NCBI GenBank assembly: GCA_964388105.1
Contig: CAYLYQ010000080.1
Location: 1-6,459 of the forward strand
Origin: ZC4RG35 sp964388105
GTDB taxonomy: Bacteria; Actinomycetota; Acidimicrobiia; Spongiisociales; ZC4RG35
Reading direction: 5' to 3'
Length of the DNA stretch: 6,459 nt
The position numbers were made by a program, and so were the translations under genes. The notes beneath the pieces are model-generated. The model saw only the letters and a list, made by a program, of their open reading frames with translations. It was not told the DNA's origin and searched no databases. The number at the start of each line of letters is the position of its first letter. The first letter of the stretch is position 1. This document shows positions 1 to 6,018 of the stretch, piece after piece.

Positions 1-2409
1 GACCCCGCTTACTACGGGCTCACCATCTGGGACCTGGATCGGCGGTTCAGCACCGGCGGGCTGGCGGGCAGCGAGGAGATGCCGCTGAAGCGGATCCTGT
101 CCCGACTCCGCGACAGCTACTGCGAGACCCTGGGCATCGAGTACATGCACATCACGGACCCAGCACAGAAGCGCTGGATCCAACAGCACGTCGAGATCCC
201 GGAGGTGGCCCTGACCCGGGACGAGAAGCTGCGGGTGCTTCACAAGCTCAACCAGGCGGAGGCGTTCGAGGCCTTCCTCCACACCAAGTACGTGGGTCAC
301 AAGAGGTTCGGGCTGGAGGGAGCGGAGTCGCTCATCCCGCTGCTCGACGCCATCGCGGTCCAAGCCCGGGCCGGCGGTGTCACCGAGGCGGTCATGGGCA
401 TGGCACATCGGGGACGGCTCAACGTGCTCACCAACATCGTCGGCAAGAGCTACTCCCAGGTCTTCCGTGAGTTCCAGGGCGACATGGACCCGCGGGCGAT
501 GGGAGGCTCCGGCGACGTCAAGTACCACCTCGGGGCGGAGGGCACCTACGAGACGGCGGCCGGGCCGATCGACATCCACCTGGTGGCCAACCCTTCACAT
601 CTGGAGGCTGTCGATCCGGTCCTCGAAGGTGTGGCCCGGGCGAAGCAGGAGCGGATCGGTCCCGACGGTCACACCAAGGTCCTCCCGATCCTGATCCACG
701 GCGACGCGGCGTTCGCCGGCCAGGGCATCGTCGTCGAGACCCTCCACCTCTCCCAGCTTCCGGGGTACCGCACCGGCGGGACAGTCCATGTCGTGGTCAA
801 CAACCAGGTCGGCTTCACCACCTCGATTCACGACGCCAGGTCGAGCATCTACGCCACCGATGTGGCCAAGGCCATCGACGCTCCCATCATCCACGTCAAC
901 GGAGACGACCCGGAGGCCGTGGTCCGCGCGGGGCGGCTGGCGGTGGGTTACCGCAACCGATTCGCCCGCGACATCGTCATCGACCTCGTCTGTTACCGGC
1001 GCCGGGGCCACAACGAAGGCGACGAGCCCTCGTTCACCCAGCCCCTGATGTACAAGATCATCGATGCCCACCCGCCTGTGCGGAAGCTGTACCTGGCCCA
1101 GCTGGTGGACGGGGGCGACATCACCGTCGAGGAGGGGGAGGCGGCGCTTTCGGAGTTCCAGGAGATCCTGCGCGAGGCGTTCGCGGGGACCCAGCAGCCG
1201 TCGACGAAAGCGGAGGCTCCCGATGTTTCCGCCGGCGCAATAGAGCTCCCGGACACGCGCGTGGCTCGCGACCGTCTGGATCGGGTCATCGCCCACATCA
1301 CGACGCCCCCCGACGGGTTCGTCGTTCACCCCAAGCTGACCAAGCTGCTCGACTATCGCCGGACCGCGTTGTCAGCGGGGGTCGACTGGGCCCTCGCCGA
1401 GGCTCTCGCCTTCGGCACCCTCGCCGAAGAGGGCATCGACGTCCGGCTCGCGGGGGAAGACTCCACGCGGGGGACCTTCTCCCATCGCCACGCCACGCTG
1501 GTCGATTACGAGACCGGAGCCGACTGGACCCCGCTCGCGGACTACTCCGGCGACGGCTTCGGCCGCGTCTCGATCGTCGACTCGCTCCTCTCCGAGCTCG
1601 CCGCGGTCGGCTTCGAGTACGGCTACTCGATCGAGGCTCCATCCAGCCTGGTGATCTGGGAGGCGCAGTTCGGCGACTTCGCCAACGGTGCCCAGGTGAT
1701 CATCGACCAGTTCATCGCCTCGGGGGAGGCGAGGTGGGGCCAGCCTTCCGGTCTGGTCCTGCTGCTGCCGCATGGTCATGACGGACAGGGCCCCGACCAC
1801 TCCTCGGGGCGCGTGGAACGGTTCCTGCAGCTCAGCGCCGAGGAGAACATGCGGGTGGCGATCCCGTCGACCACCGGCCAGTACTTCCACTTGTTGCGTC
1901 AACAGGCGCTGATGCCGCACAAGAAGCCGCTCATCGCCCTGACCCCGAAGACGCCGTTGCGGACGAGGGCGTCGTATTCGCCCGTCGAGACATTCACCGA
2001 TGGCAGGTTCGAACCGGTTCTCCCCGACGCCGAGGTGGCTTCAGGGGCCAGGCGGGTGGTCTTCTGCTCCGGGAAGGTGCATCACGATCTCGTCGACAGG
2101 CGAGCCGAGTTGGGTATCACCGATGTCGCGCTGGTCCGGATCGCTCAGCTGTACCCACTGGCGGCCGACCGGATCGCCGCGGTGGCGGAGGCCCATCCGG
2201 GAGCCGAGTTCGTCTGGTGCCAGGAGGAGCCCGAGAACCAGGGGGCTTACCGGATCCTCGCTCCCGAGCTCGCCGGGATCCTCGGTTCGATGCCCGAATA
2301 CGCGGGCCGCAAGGCCTCGGCGTCGACTGCGTCGGGTCTGACCAGTGTGCACGAGGCGGAGCAGGTCGCGCTCATCGACACCGCCCTGGGCGTTTCGGCA
2401 CCCGCATGA
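1..2409 (+). CDS. kgd: 2-oxoglutarate decarboxylase/dehydrogenase E1 (Kgd-type), 5'-truncated
   Basis: This is the thiamine-diphosphate-dependent enzyme that decarboxylates 2-oxoglutarate in the TCA cycle, in the cytoplasm as part of the 2-oxoglutarate dehydrogenase complex. The frame is open from base 1, so the first in-frame ATG (79) is internal and the gene enters from off-window; 802 residues are visible. Counting from base 1, the E1 dehydrogenase domain shows HRGRLN (136-141), the cofactor-binding GDAAFAG (234-240) with NNQVGF (from 267), and RRRGHNEGDEPS (around 333-344). The transketolase-like pyrimidine-binding domain shows GEDSTRGTFSHRH (485-497) and PHGHDGQGPDHSSGR (around 590-604). 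The C-terminal domain has EEPENQGAY (around 742-750) and ends normally at TGA. Actinobacterial Kgd is about 1,230 residues with an N-terminal acyltransferase-like domain, so roughly the last two thirds is present. WDLDR near the visible start favours the actinobacterial Kgd form over plain SucA, but the deciding N-terminus is outside the window. Codon thirds are very GC-rich, as expected for a core gene. Confidence 0.96.
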   Translation, partial: DPAYYGLTIWDLDRRFSTGGLAGSEEMPLKRILSRLRDSYCETLGIEYMHITDPAQKRWIQQHVEIPEVALTRDEKLRVLHKLNQAEAFEAFLHTKYVGHKRFGLEGAESLIPLLDAIAVQARAGGVTEAVMGMAHRGRLNVLTNIVGKSYSQVFREFQGDMDPRAMGGSGDVKYHLGAEGTYETAAGPIDIHLVANPSHLEAVDPVLEGVARAKQERIGPDGHTKVLPILIHGDAAFAGQGIVVETLHLSQLPGYRTGGTVHVVVNNQVGFTTSIHDARSSIYATDVAKAIDAPIIHVNGDDPEAVVRAGRLAVGYRNRFARDIVIDLVCYRRRGHNEGDEPSFTQPLMYKIIDAHPPVRKLYLAQLVDGGDITVEEGEAALSEFQEILREAFAGTQQPSTKAEAPDVSAGAIELPDTRVARDRLDRVIAHITTPPDGFVVHPKLTKLLDYRRTALSAGVDWALAEALAFGTLAEEGIDVRLAGEDSTRGTFSHRHATLVDYETGADWTPLADYSGDGFGRVSIVDSLLSELAAVGFEYGYSIEAPSSLVIWEAQFGDFANGAQVIIDQFIASGEARWGQPSGLVLLLPHGHDGQGPDHSSGRVERFLQLSAEENMRVAIPSTTGQYFHLLRQQALMPHKKPLIALTPKTPLRTRASYSPVETFTDGRFEPVLPDAEVASGARRVVFCSGKVHHDLVDRRAELGITDVALVRIAQLYPLAADRIAAVAEAHPGAEFVWCQEEPENQGAYRILAPELAGILGSMPEYAGRKASASTASGLTSVHEAEQVALIDTALGVSAPA

Positions 2410-2414
2410 TCCAC

Positions 2415-2550
2415 CCTGCTCGCGAGCACCCCGTGTCGGTCAGCGACACGCTCTGCTCGCGAGCGCAGGTTGTTCATCAGTGCGTCCTGCTCGCGAGCAC
2501 CCCGTGTCGGTCAGCAATACGCCCTGCTCGCGAGCAACCGGTGTCACCCC
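2415..2550. repeat. Tandem array of four palindrome-centred repeats
   Basis: Four copies of the palindrome TGCTCGCGAGCA lie at 2417-2428, 2454-2465 (last base G instead of A), 2488-2499 and 2525-2536. Start-to-start spacings are 37, 34 and 37 bp. Copies 1 and 3 share an identical 30-bp block (2415-2444 and 2486-2515), and copies 2 and 4 are also 71 bp apart, so the array reads as A-B-A'-B', a duplicated 71-bp unit with diverged B copies. Unit A also contains a 7-bp stem hairpin, CGTGTCG (2432-2438) with CGACACG (2444-2450). The array begins 5 bp after the kgd stop and ends about 60 bp before the lipoprotein start. It could be a REP-like intergenic element, a multi-site operator for the downstream gene, or a structured 3' end for kgd mRNA. 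The sequence shows the repeats but not which role is right. Confidence 0.85.
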
Positions 2551-2608
2551 GTTGCGTATCATTAGGCAAGCTGTGGAACCCCCGATCGGCTGCAGGCGTC
2601 CTAGGGTC

Positions 2609-3040
2609 GTGAGGCGTATCGTCGTCGCCTTGTTGGTGGTGCTCGCCGGCTGTTCTTCGACAGGTCGAGTCGAGGGGCCGCTTCTGACTTCCCCGCGCCC
2701 CGGTTTCGGCAACGGCGGTGACGCCGCCCTGGTTTCGGGAACTGTGGTCTTCGACGAGGCGACGAACTGTCTCACTCTGGAGTTGGAAGGCGTCCGGTAC
2801 CCGGTGGTCTGGCCTGCAGGCACCAGGTGGCAGGGCGACCCGCCGGCGGTTGTTCTCAGTGGCGGCGACCTGGCGGAGCCGGGCGCGTCGGTAGAAGGCG
2901 GTGGCGGGTACTACCCCGTGGGACAGGTCTTCAAGGTGGCGGGCGAGGCGGTGGCCACCGAAGCACAGCGTTGCATCGGCCCCACCGACGAGGTCGCCTT
3001 CTTCAACCTCGGATCCAGAGTCGACCTCGTCGACGGCTGA
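2609..3040 (+). CDS. Small secreted lipoprotein, function unknown
   Basis: The predicted product is 143 residues and begins with a typical lipoprotein signal: a basic start (MRR), a hydrophobic stretch IVVALLVVLAG, and lipobox L12-A13-G14-C15. It should therefore be lipidated on Cys15 and anchored to the outer face of the membrane. The mature part is short and globular-looking, with a Gly-rich segment (GNGGD), a Cys in ATNCLTLELEG, the phrase PVVWPAGTRW, and a second Cys in AQRCIGP; those two cysteines could pair. I do not recognise the family. The frame is open much further upstream through the palindrome array, but that part reads as Arg/Pro/Ser-rich noise. GTG 2609 puts the signal peptide at the right length. 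GTG 2573 is an alternative, with AGG at 2564-2566 before it; neither has a strong ribosome-binding site. A weak -10-like TATCAT lies at 2557-2562. The start is the least certain part. Confidence 0.75.
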   Translation: MRRIVVALLVVLAGCSSTGRVEGPLLTSPRPGFGNGGDAALVSGTVVFDEATNCLTLELEGVRYPVVWPAGTRWQGDPPAVVLSGGDLAEPGASVEGGGGYYPVGQVFKVAGEAVATEAQRCIGPTDEVAFFNLGSRVDLVDG

Positions 3041-3076
3041 CCGTTGAGCGGTCGTCGGTAAGTTGTGGCTGTGGTA

Positions 3077-3418
3077 ATGGATACGCCCGATACGAACGAC
3101 CTCGTCACGATCCCGGTCAGCGACCGNNNNNNNNNNNNNNNNNNNNNNNNNNNNNNNNNNNNNNNNNNNNNNNNNNNNNNNNNNNNNNNNNNNNNNNNNN
3201 NNNNNNNNNNNNNNNNNNNNNNNNNNTCTCCCTTCATCAGCTACGTGATGACCCTTCCCGAGCACAAGAACCAGGGTTGGGCCCGCCGCCTCGCCGAGGC
3301 GGCCATGGCGAGCCTGGCGAAAGCGGGTGAGAGGGAAGTGGTCTTCTACATCACCGACGGGAACCTCCCGTCCGAAGCCGTGTTCAGATCCTTGGGAGCC
3401 CGCAGGGTCGAGGGCTAG
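3077..3418 (+). CDS. GNAT family N-acetyltransferase, interrupted by assembly gap
   Basis: The segment after the gap (3227-3418) reads as the second half of a GNAT acetyltransferase, which transfers an acetyl group from acetyl-CoA to an amine. The strand FISYVMTLPEH is followed by KNQGWARRLAEAAM, the acetyl-CoA pyrophosphate-binding loop and helix (motif A, form K-x-x-G-x-A), then EVVFYITDGN and the terminal AVFRSLGARRVEG, a typical GNAT ending. The substrate cannot be read from this. The segment before the gap supplies only MDTPDTNDLVTIPVSD from ATG 3077; GTG 3065 is an alternative start and neither has a clear ribosome-binding site. The two sides are in frame only if the gap is really 100 bases, which is a filler size. 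With 34 unknown residues the protein would be 113 residues, short for GNAT (usually about 140-170), so the true gap is probably longer. That both sides belong to one gene is an inference. The downstream DinB-like frame starts 2 nt after this stop. Confidence 0.7.
   Translation: MDTPDTNDLVTIPVSDXXXXXXXXXXXXXXXXXXXXXXXXXXXXXXXXXXSPFISYVMTLPEHKNQGWARRLAEAAMASLAKAGEREVVFYITDGNLPSEAVFRSLGARRVEG
3127..3226. other. Assembly gap (100 N)
   Basis: Exactly 100 undetermined bases. This is the conventional placeholder for a scaffold join of unknown length, so distances and reading frames across it should not be trusted. Confidence 0.97.
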
Positions 3419-3420
3419 CC

Positions 3421-3627
3421 GTGACGCCGCCGACCCCCTCGCCCCTGATGGATCGCCTCTTCAAGGCGTTCGAGATGACCGCCGATCTGCTCGATCATCT
3501 GAGTGAGGATGACCTGGGTCGAAGCCTGCAGGAGCCGTCGAACACGATCTGGGATCAGTTGTGGTGTGTGGTGGGCGCCCGCGAGAGCCACATACTGAGA
3601 CAGAACTCCAGCCCAATTCTGAAGTGA
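3421..3627 (+). CDS. DinB-like protein, N-terminal fragment (truncated)
   Basis: The 68-residue frame opens at GTG 3421, preceded at a good distance by GAGGG (3410-3414), and lies 2 nt after the GNAT stop, so the two were probably translated together. Residues from about 10 (MDRLFKAFEMTADLLDHLS) to about 58 (NTIWDQLWCVVGARESHI) resemble the first helices of DinB/YfiT-type four-helix proteins, where this region often reads QLWH followed by an R-E-S/D element. Those proteins are normally about 150-170 residues and use three His residues to bind metal; here the position usually held by the first His appears to be Cys. After residue 58 the similarity stops, the tail LRQNSSPILK is unrelated, and neither other frame continues the family. 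The gene is therefore probably a remnant cut by an insertion or deletion near 3590-3600. A genuine short protein is possible but less likely. The family call rests on motif memory only. Confidence 0.55.
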   Translation: MTPPTPSPLMDRLFKAFEMTADLLDHLSEDDLGRSLQEPSNTIWDQLWCVVGARESHILRQNSSPILK

Positions 3628-3636
3628 CACCGACCC

Positions 3637-3644
3637 AGGGAGGA
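3637..3644 (+). promoter_or_regulatory. Strong ribosome-binding site of the protease gene
   Basis: AGGGAGGA sits 6 nt before ATG 3651, an almost ideal Shine-Dalgarno sequence and spacing. It fixes the protease start at 3651 even though the frame is open upstream to ATG 3561. Confidence 0.8.
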
Positions 3645-3650
3645 ACCGCA

Positions 3651-4844
3651 ATGTGGAAAGAGAGACTATTAGTCGCACTGCTGGTGGGTTCTTTGCTCCC
3701 GACCTCCGTTGCGGCTACGGCAAGCGCAGGTGGCGACGCTCCCGACTCGCTCGAACCGCCAGCCATCGGTCCGACAACAGCCGCTGAAGCTTACGGGCAA
3801 GAGTTCCGGGTTGCTGCTGCTGAGGCCGAGAAGCGGCTTCTGCAACAGAACGACATAGAAGCCGCATTCGACACGGCTGCAGCGGAAGTCGGGGACGATC
3901 GGCTCGCTGGCGCGTGGATAGAACACACGCCGACAGGGGTCGACGGCCGAGTGAGCATAAAGGGAAATGAGCCCCTCCCGCAGGAAGTTGAAGAATACCT
4001 TCGGAAGGCTGGCATCACAGTTGCATACGGTGCCGCATTCAGCCGGTCAGAGCTCATTGAGGCAACGAACAAGGCAATTCAAGACGCATCGGTGGCGTAC
4101 GCCAGCGTCGACGAGAAGTCGAATCAGCTTCGAATCGCCTTCGTCCCTGGAACAGACCTAGAGGAGCGGGTCCCCGCAATTCGGGTCGACATTCCATTCA
4201 TTGCGACCGTGGCAGAAGAAAAGCCTGAGCCTTTTGCGGCAATGCACGGTGGTCAGCCGATGTTTCGGCAGTCGGACAACCTAAAGGTTTGCACGTCTGG
4301 TTTTAATGTAACCAAGACTCCGTATCTGCCCGGGATACTCACTGCCGGGCATTGTACCATTTCCCTCAAGATGAACCTGGTCAATCTCGGTTTTGTCGCG
4401 GCCGCCACCACCGCAAACGTCGATGTCCAGTGGCACACCGTTCCGAGTCCTCACACTACGGAGGGAAAGTATCGGTGCGGAATCAACCAGGTGTTTTGCG
4501 CGGTGACCAGCTCGGGCAACCCTGCCCAGGGATCATATATTTGCCACTACGGTGCCTTTAGTGGATTCAGCTGTGGCAATGTGATCTCACTTAGCGCCGC
4601 GCCGTCTTTGTGCCTCCCTCCCAGCTTCAGTTCTCCTTGCAACGCCAACTTCATCATGGTGCAGGGTTCCTCGCTTCGGGGCTGTCCGGGTGACTCGGGC
4701 GGACCCTTGTTTAAGAGTGGTAAAGCGCATGGGATCATTGCGGGCGGGACTGGAACGAGTTGCACCGCTGGTGGGAAGACCGTGTTCTACTCAAAGATCG
4801 GGACGATCCAGTCATCACTTGGGGTGACTATTAAGAATGGCTAG
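3651..4844 (+). CDS. Secreted streptogrisin-like serine protease (S1 family), with propeptide
   Basis: This 397-residue protein is an exported chymotrypsin-fold serine endopeptidase of the bacterial streptogrisin/alpha-lytic type. A signal peptide (MWKER, then LLVALLVGSLLPTSVAA) should be cut after ASA, near residue 26. Residues about 27-195 form a long pro-region; its end (YASVDEKSNQLRIAFV) resembles the folding/inhibitory propeptides of this group. The protease domain starts near HGGQ (199-202) and CTSGFNV (Cys214). It has His234 in LTAGHC, a likely catalytic Asp258 in NVDVQWH, and Ser349 in GCPGDSGGP, so the triad is complete. Ten cysteines in the last 190 residues suggest several disulfides. 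No extra C-terminal binding domain follows. The start is set by the AGGGAGGA site. The gene is clearly poorer in GC than kgd (sampled lines 45-58%), and it begins right where the DinB-like frame breaks off, suggesting acquisition by transfer. The substrate is unknown; nutritional protein degradation is the usual role of relatives. Confidence 0.9.
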   Translation: MWKERLLVALLVGSLLPTSVAATASAGGDAPDSLEPPAIGPTTAAEAYGQEFRVAAAEAEKRLLQQNDIEAAFDTAAAEVGDDRLAGAWIEHTPTGVDGRVSIKGNEPLPQEVEEYLRKAGITVAYGAAFSRSELIEATNKAIQDASVAYASVDEKSNQLRIAFVPGTDLEERVPAIRVDIPFIATVAEEKPEPFAAMHGGQPMFRQSDNLKVCTSGFNVTKTPYLPGILTAGHCTISLKMNLVNLGFVAAATTANVDVQWHTVPSPHTTEGKYRCGINQVFCAVTSSGNPAQGSYICHYGAFSGFSCGNVISLSAAPSLCLPPSFSSPCNANFIMVQGSSLRGCPGDSGGPLFKSGKAHGIIAGGTGTSCTAGGKTVFYSKIGTIQSSLGVTIKNG

Positions 4845-5148
4845 ATCGTGGGTCTGTCCGCACTCAAAGCCTGAAAAGCGGAAAGAAGGGGGCCGTGATC
4901 CGGCTTACGCATTGTTGTGGAGGGCCACCCTTCGGCCTTAGGCTCACCTGTGCGTGCCCATCAATTTCGGTGGCGTCAGCTGCCGCTGGAGTGGCGTTCG
5001 ACAACTGTCGGTTCCAGAACGGTGGCAGTGTTCTGGGATGGGGTGTAGATCGCGTGTGGCAAGTTCTGCCCTTTGTCAAACATGCCGAACCAAGGCGGCT
5101 CGTCCGAAGAAGGTCGCCGGGCGTGGCGGCAGCTCGAGAGCCCACCCG
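4845..5148. other. Intergenic stretch without a convincing gene
   Basis: These 304 bases lie between the protease stop and the end of the minus-strand membrane protein gene. Open frames exist on both strands, for example GTG 4895 to 5152 on plus (85 codons) and ATG 5145 down to 4864 on minus (93 codons). Neither has the GC-rich third positions of real genes here or a recognisable domain. AAGGGGG lies just before GTG 4895 but only 2 nt away. No clear terminator is visible; the only small inverted repeats are GGCC..GGCC around 4923-4938 and GCTC-GA-GAGC at 5132-5141. It may be degraded sequence left by a past insertion. Confidence 0.5.
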
Positions 5149-5763
5149 TTAGGACCGGCTTCGCATCTGTCGGCGGTGCCAGGTCGCTCTTCCTCTGGGT
5201 GGCCTGAAGCTACGAACGCCGTACACAGAGGCAATGATGAGGACGACCCCGGTCGCTATTGCCAGGAGTGTGCCGCCCGGGAGAGGTAGGTCCCCGGGTC
5301 GGCCGGGGAGGTACTCGGCCATTACTTCGTCCCAGGCATCGCTGGCCCGGTACCACCCCATAGGAGTCCAGGTTCCAAGAACATTGAAGTACCCCTCTGC
5401 TGTCTCCGACAGGAGGACATATCCGAACCCGGTGTCTTCGTCCCGGAAGTAGGAAAACCGGTACACAAAAGGTGAGAAAGCTTCTGGACCAGACTCCTGG
5501 GCCGAGAACTCGACCGTGTATGGACCCGAGAGTTTGGAAGGATCGACTGCGTCCGCGATCTGGTGGCCCAGCACTAGCCACGACCCTCCGCCGATCGGAG
5601 CGAACTTCCTGGCAATGTCCATGTCACCGATTACGACCCGGCGGTCCTGGTCGGGGCCCGTCATGGTGATCGGTCCGAGTTCGGGACTCGACAGAGCGGG
5701 CAGGGCCGCCATGACGAGGAACGTCGTCGTCAGGATGAGCATCAATGTACGTCTGGCCCTCAT
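5149..5763 (-). CDS. Exported protein anchored by a C-terminal membrane helix, function unknown
   Basis: The 204-residue product starts at ATG (5763 on the complement), with a weak GAAG ribosome-binding element a few bases before it, and ends in TAA. Residues 1-25 form a signal peptide (MRARR, then TLMLILTTTFLVMAALPAL). Residues about 27-157 should lie outside the cell; they are acidic and aromatic-rich (FVYRFSYFRDEDTGFGYVLL, GTWTPMGWYRASDAW) and look beta-rich. Then come LPLPGG (159-164), a hydrophobic helix (165-182, TLLAIATGVVLIIASVYG) and a strongly basic tail (RSFRPPRGRATWHRRQMRSRS). This order is that of a type I membrane protein and loosely resembles surface-sorting signals (LPxTG, or VPLPA/PEP-CTERM), but the LPxTG Thr is Pro here and no sortase gene is in view. 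I do not recognise the extracellular part. The gene faces the protease gene and shares a divergent, structured intergenic region with the plus-strand gene to its right. GC is moderate (57% in one sampled line). Confidence 0.8.
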   Translation of the reverse strand: MRARRTLMLILTTTFLVMAALPALSSPELGPITMTGPDQDRRVVIGDMDIARKFAPIGGGSWLVLGHQIADAVDPSKLSGPYTVEFSAQESGPEAFSPFVYRFSYFRDEDTGFGYVLLSETAEGYFNVLGTWTPMGWYRASDAWDEVMAEYLPGRPGDLPLPGGTLLAIATGVVLIIASVYGVRSFRPPRGRATWHRRQMRSRS

Positions 5764-5868
5764 TTTGATCTTCAGTGTCGTCCCACCGGGGGGAATGGTG
5801 CGGGTGGTCGTGCTCGAGGAATCATCCTCTTCACCCAGTTGTGACGTTTCGGAACTCTTGACGGTTCC

Positions 5869-5883
5869 CGGCTCTTCGAGCCG
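5869..5883. repeat. Inverted repeat, 6-bp arms
   Basis: CGGCTC (5869-5874) and GAGCCG (5878-5883) are perfect inverted arms around a 3-base centre. It could fold as a small hairpin on either strand. Confidence 0.6.
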
Positions 5884-5911
5884 CTCAGACTCACGGTTTC
5901 GGCTTCAAGGC

Positions 5912-5923
5912 CTCCCGAAGGAG
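5912..5923. repeat. Small tetraloop hairpin overlapping the large palindrome
   Basis: CTCC (5912-5915) pairs with GGAG (5920-5923). On the minus strand the loop is UUCG closed by C-G, a tetraloop known for high stability. Its right arm overlaps the first bases of the 31-bp palindrome, so the two structures cannot both form completely. Confidence 0.5.
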
Positions 5924-5951
5924 ATGAGAGCGGTGTCACCGCTCTCATCTC
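5921..5951. repeat. 31-bp palindrome (15-bp perfect arms)
   Basis: GAGATGAGAGCGGTG (5921-5935) is followed by a single T and then its exact reverse complement (5937-5951). In RNA it would form a very stable hairpin; in DNA it is a symmetrical binding site. No T-run follows on either strand, so it is not a classical intrinsic terminator, although high-GC bacteria often have terminators without one. Its place between divergent genes favours an operator or an RNA leader element over a terminator. Confidence 0.85.
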
Positions 5952-5960
5952 TTACAAACC

Positions 5961-5996
5961 CACTCTCACTCCGTGGCAATGCCCTCGCTGAGAGTG
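5961..5996. repeat. Inverted repeat, 8-bp arms, sharing sequence with the 31-bp palindrome
   Basis: CACTCTCA (5961-5968) and TGAGAGTG (5989-5996) are exact inverted arms with 20 bases between them. The 6-base core TGAGAG/CTCTCA also occurs in both arms of the palindrome at 5921-5951, so arms can pair within or between the two structures. Confidence 0.65.
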
Positions 5997-6018
5997 TGAC
6001 AGTCCTCATCAGCTGTGA

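Larger units (their letters stand above)
5764..6018. promoter_or_regulatory. Divergent, hairpin-rich intergenic region
   Basis: These 255 bases separate the minus-strand membrane protein gene from the plus-strand frame beginning near 6019, so promoters for both are expected here. None stands out; TTGACG at 5858-5863 on plus resembles a -35 element but has no fitting -10 element 17 bases on. The right half holds four inverted repeats, described separately at 5869-5883, 5912-5923, 5921-5951 and 5961-5996. Confidence 0.5.

Noticed and set aside
595..1920. Long minus-strand open frames across kgd
   Set aside because: They are mirror frames of a well-conserved high-GC gene; their products have low-complexity, non-protein-like composition.
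2005..2020. GGTTCGAACC, resembling a tRNA T-loop
   Set aside because: It lies inside the Kgd coding frame and has no acceptor, D or anticodon stem around it.
2415..2550. CRISPR array
   Set aside because: Only 12 bp is shared by all four units, the intervals of 22-25 bp are themselves partly repeated, and no cas gene is nearby.
2345..2608. Longer N-terminus for the lipoprotein (ATG-like start at 2345)
   Set aside because: It would overlap kgd and run through the palindromic repeats as Arg/Ser/Pro-rich sequence, burying the signal peptide inside the protein.
3561..3650. Upstream ATG for the protease
   Set aside because: It would put 30 polar residues before a clear signal peptide, while ATG 3651 has an ideal ribosome-binding site.
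4895..5152. Plus-strand 85-codon frame starting at GTG
   Set aside because: Codon thirds are only about half G/C, the ribosome-binding element is too close, and no domain is seen.
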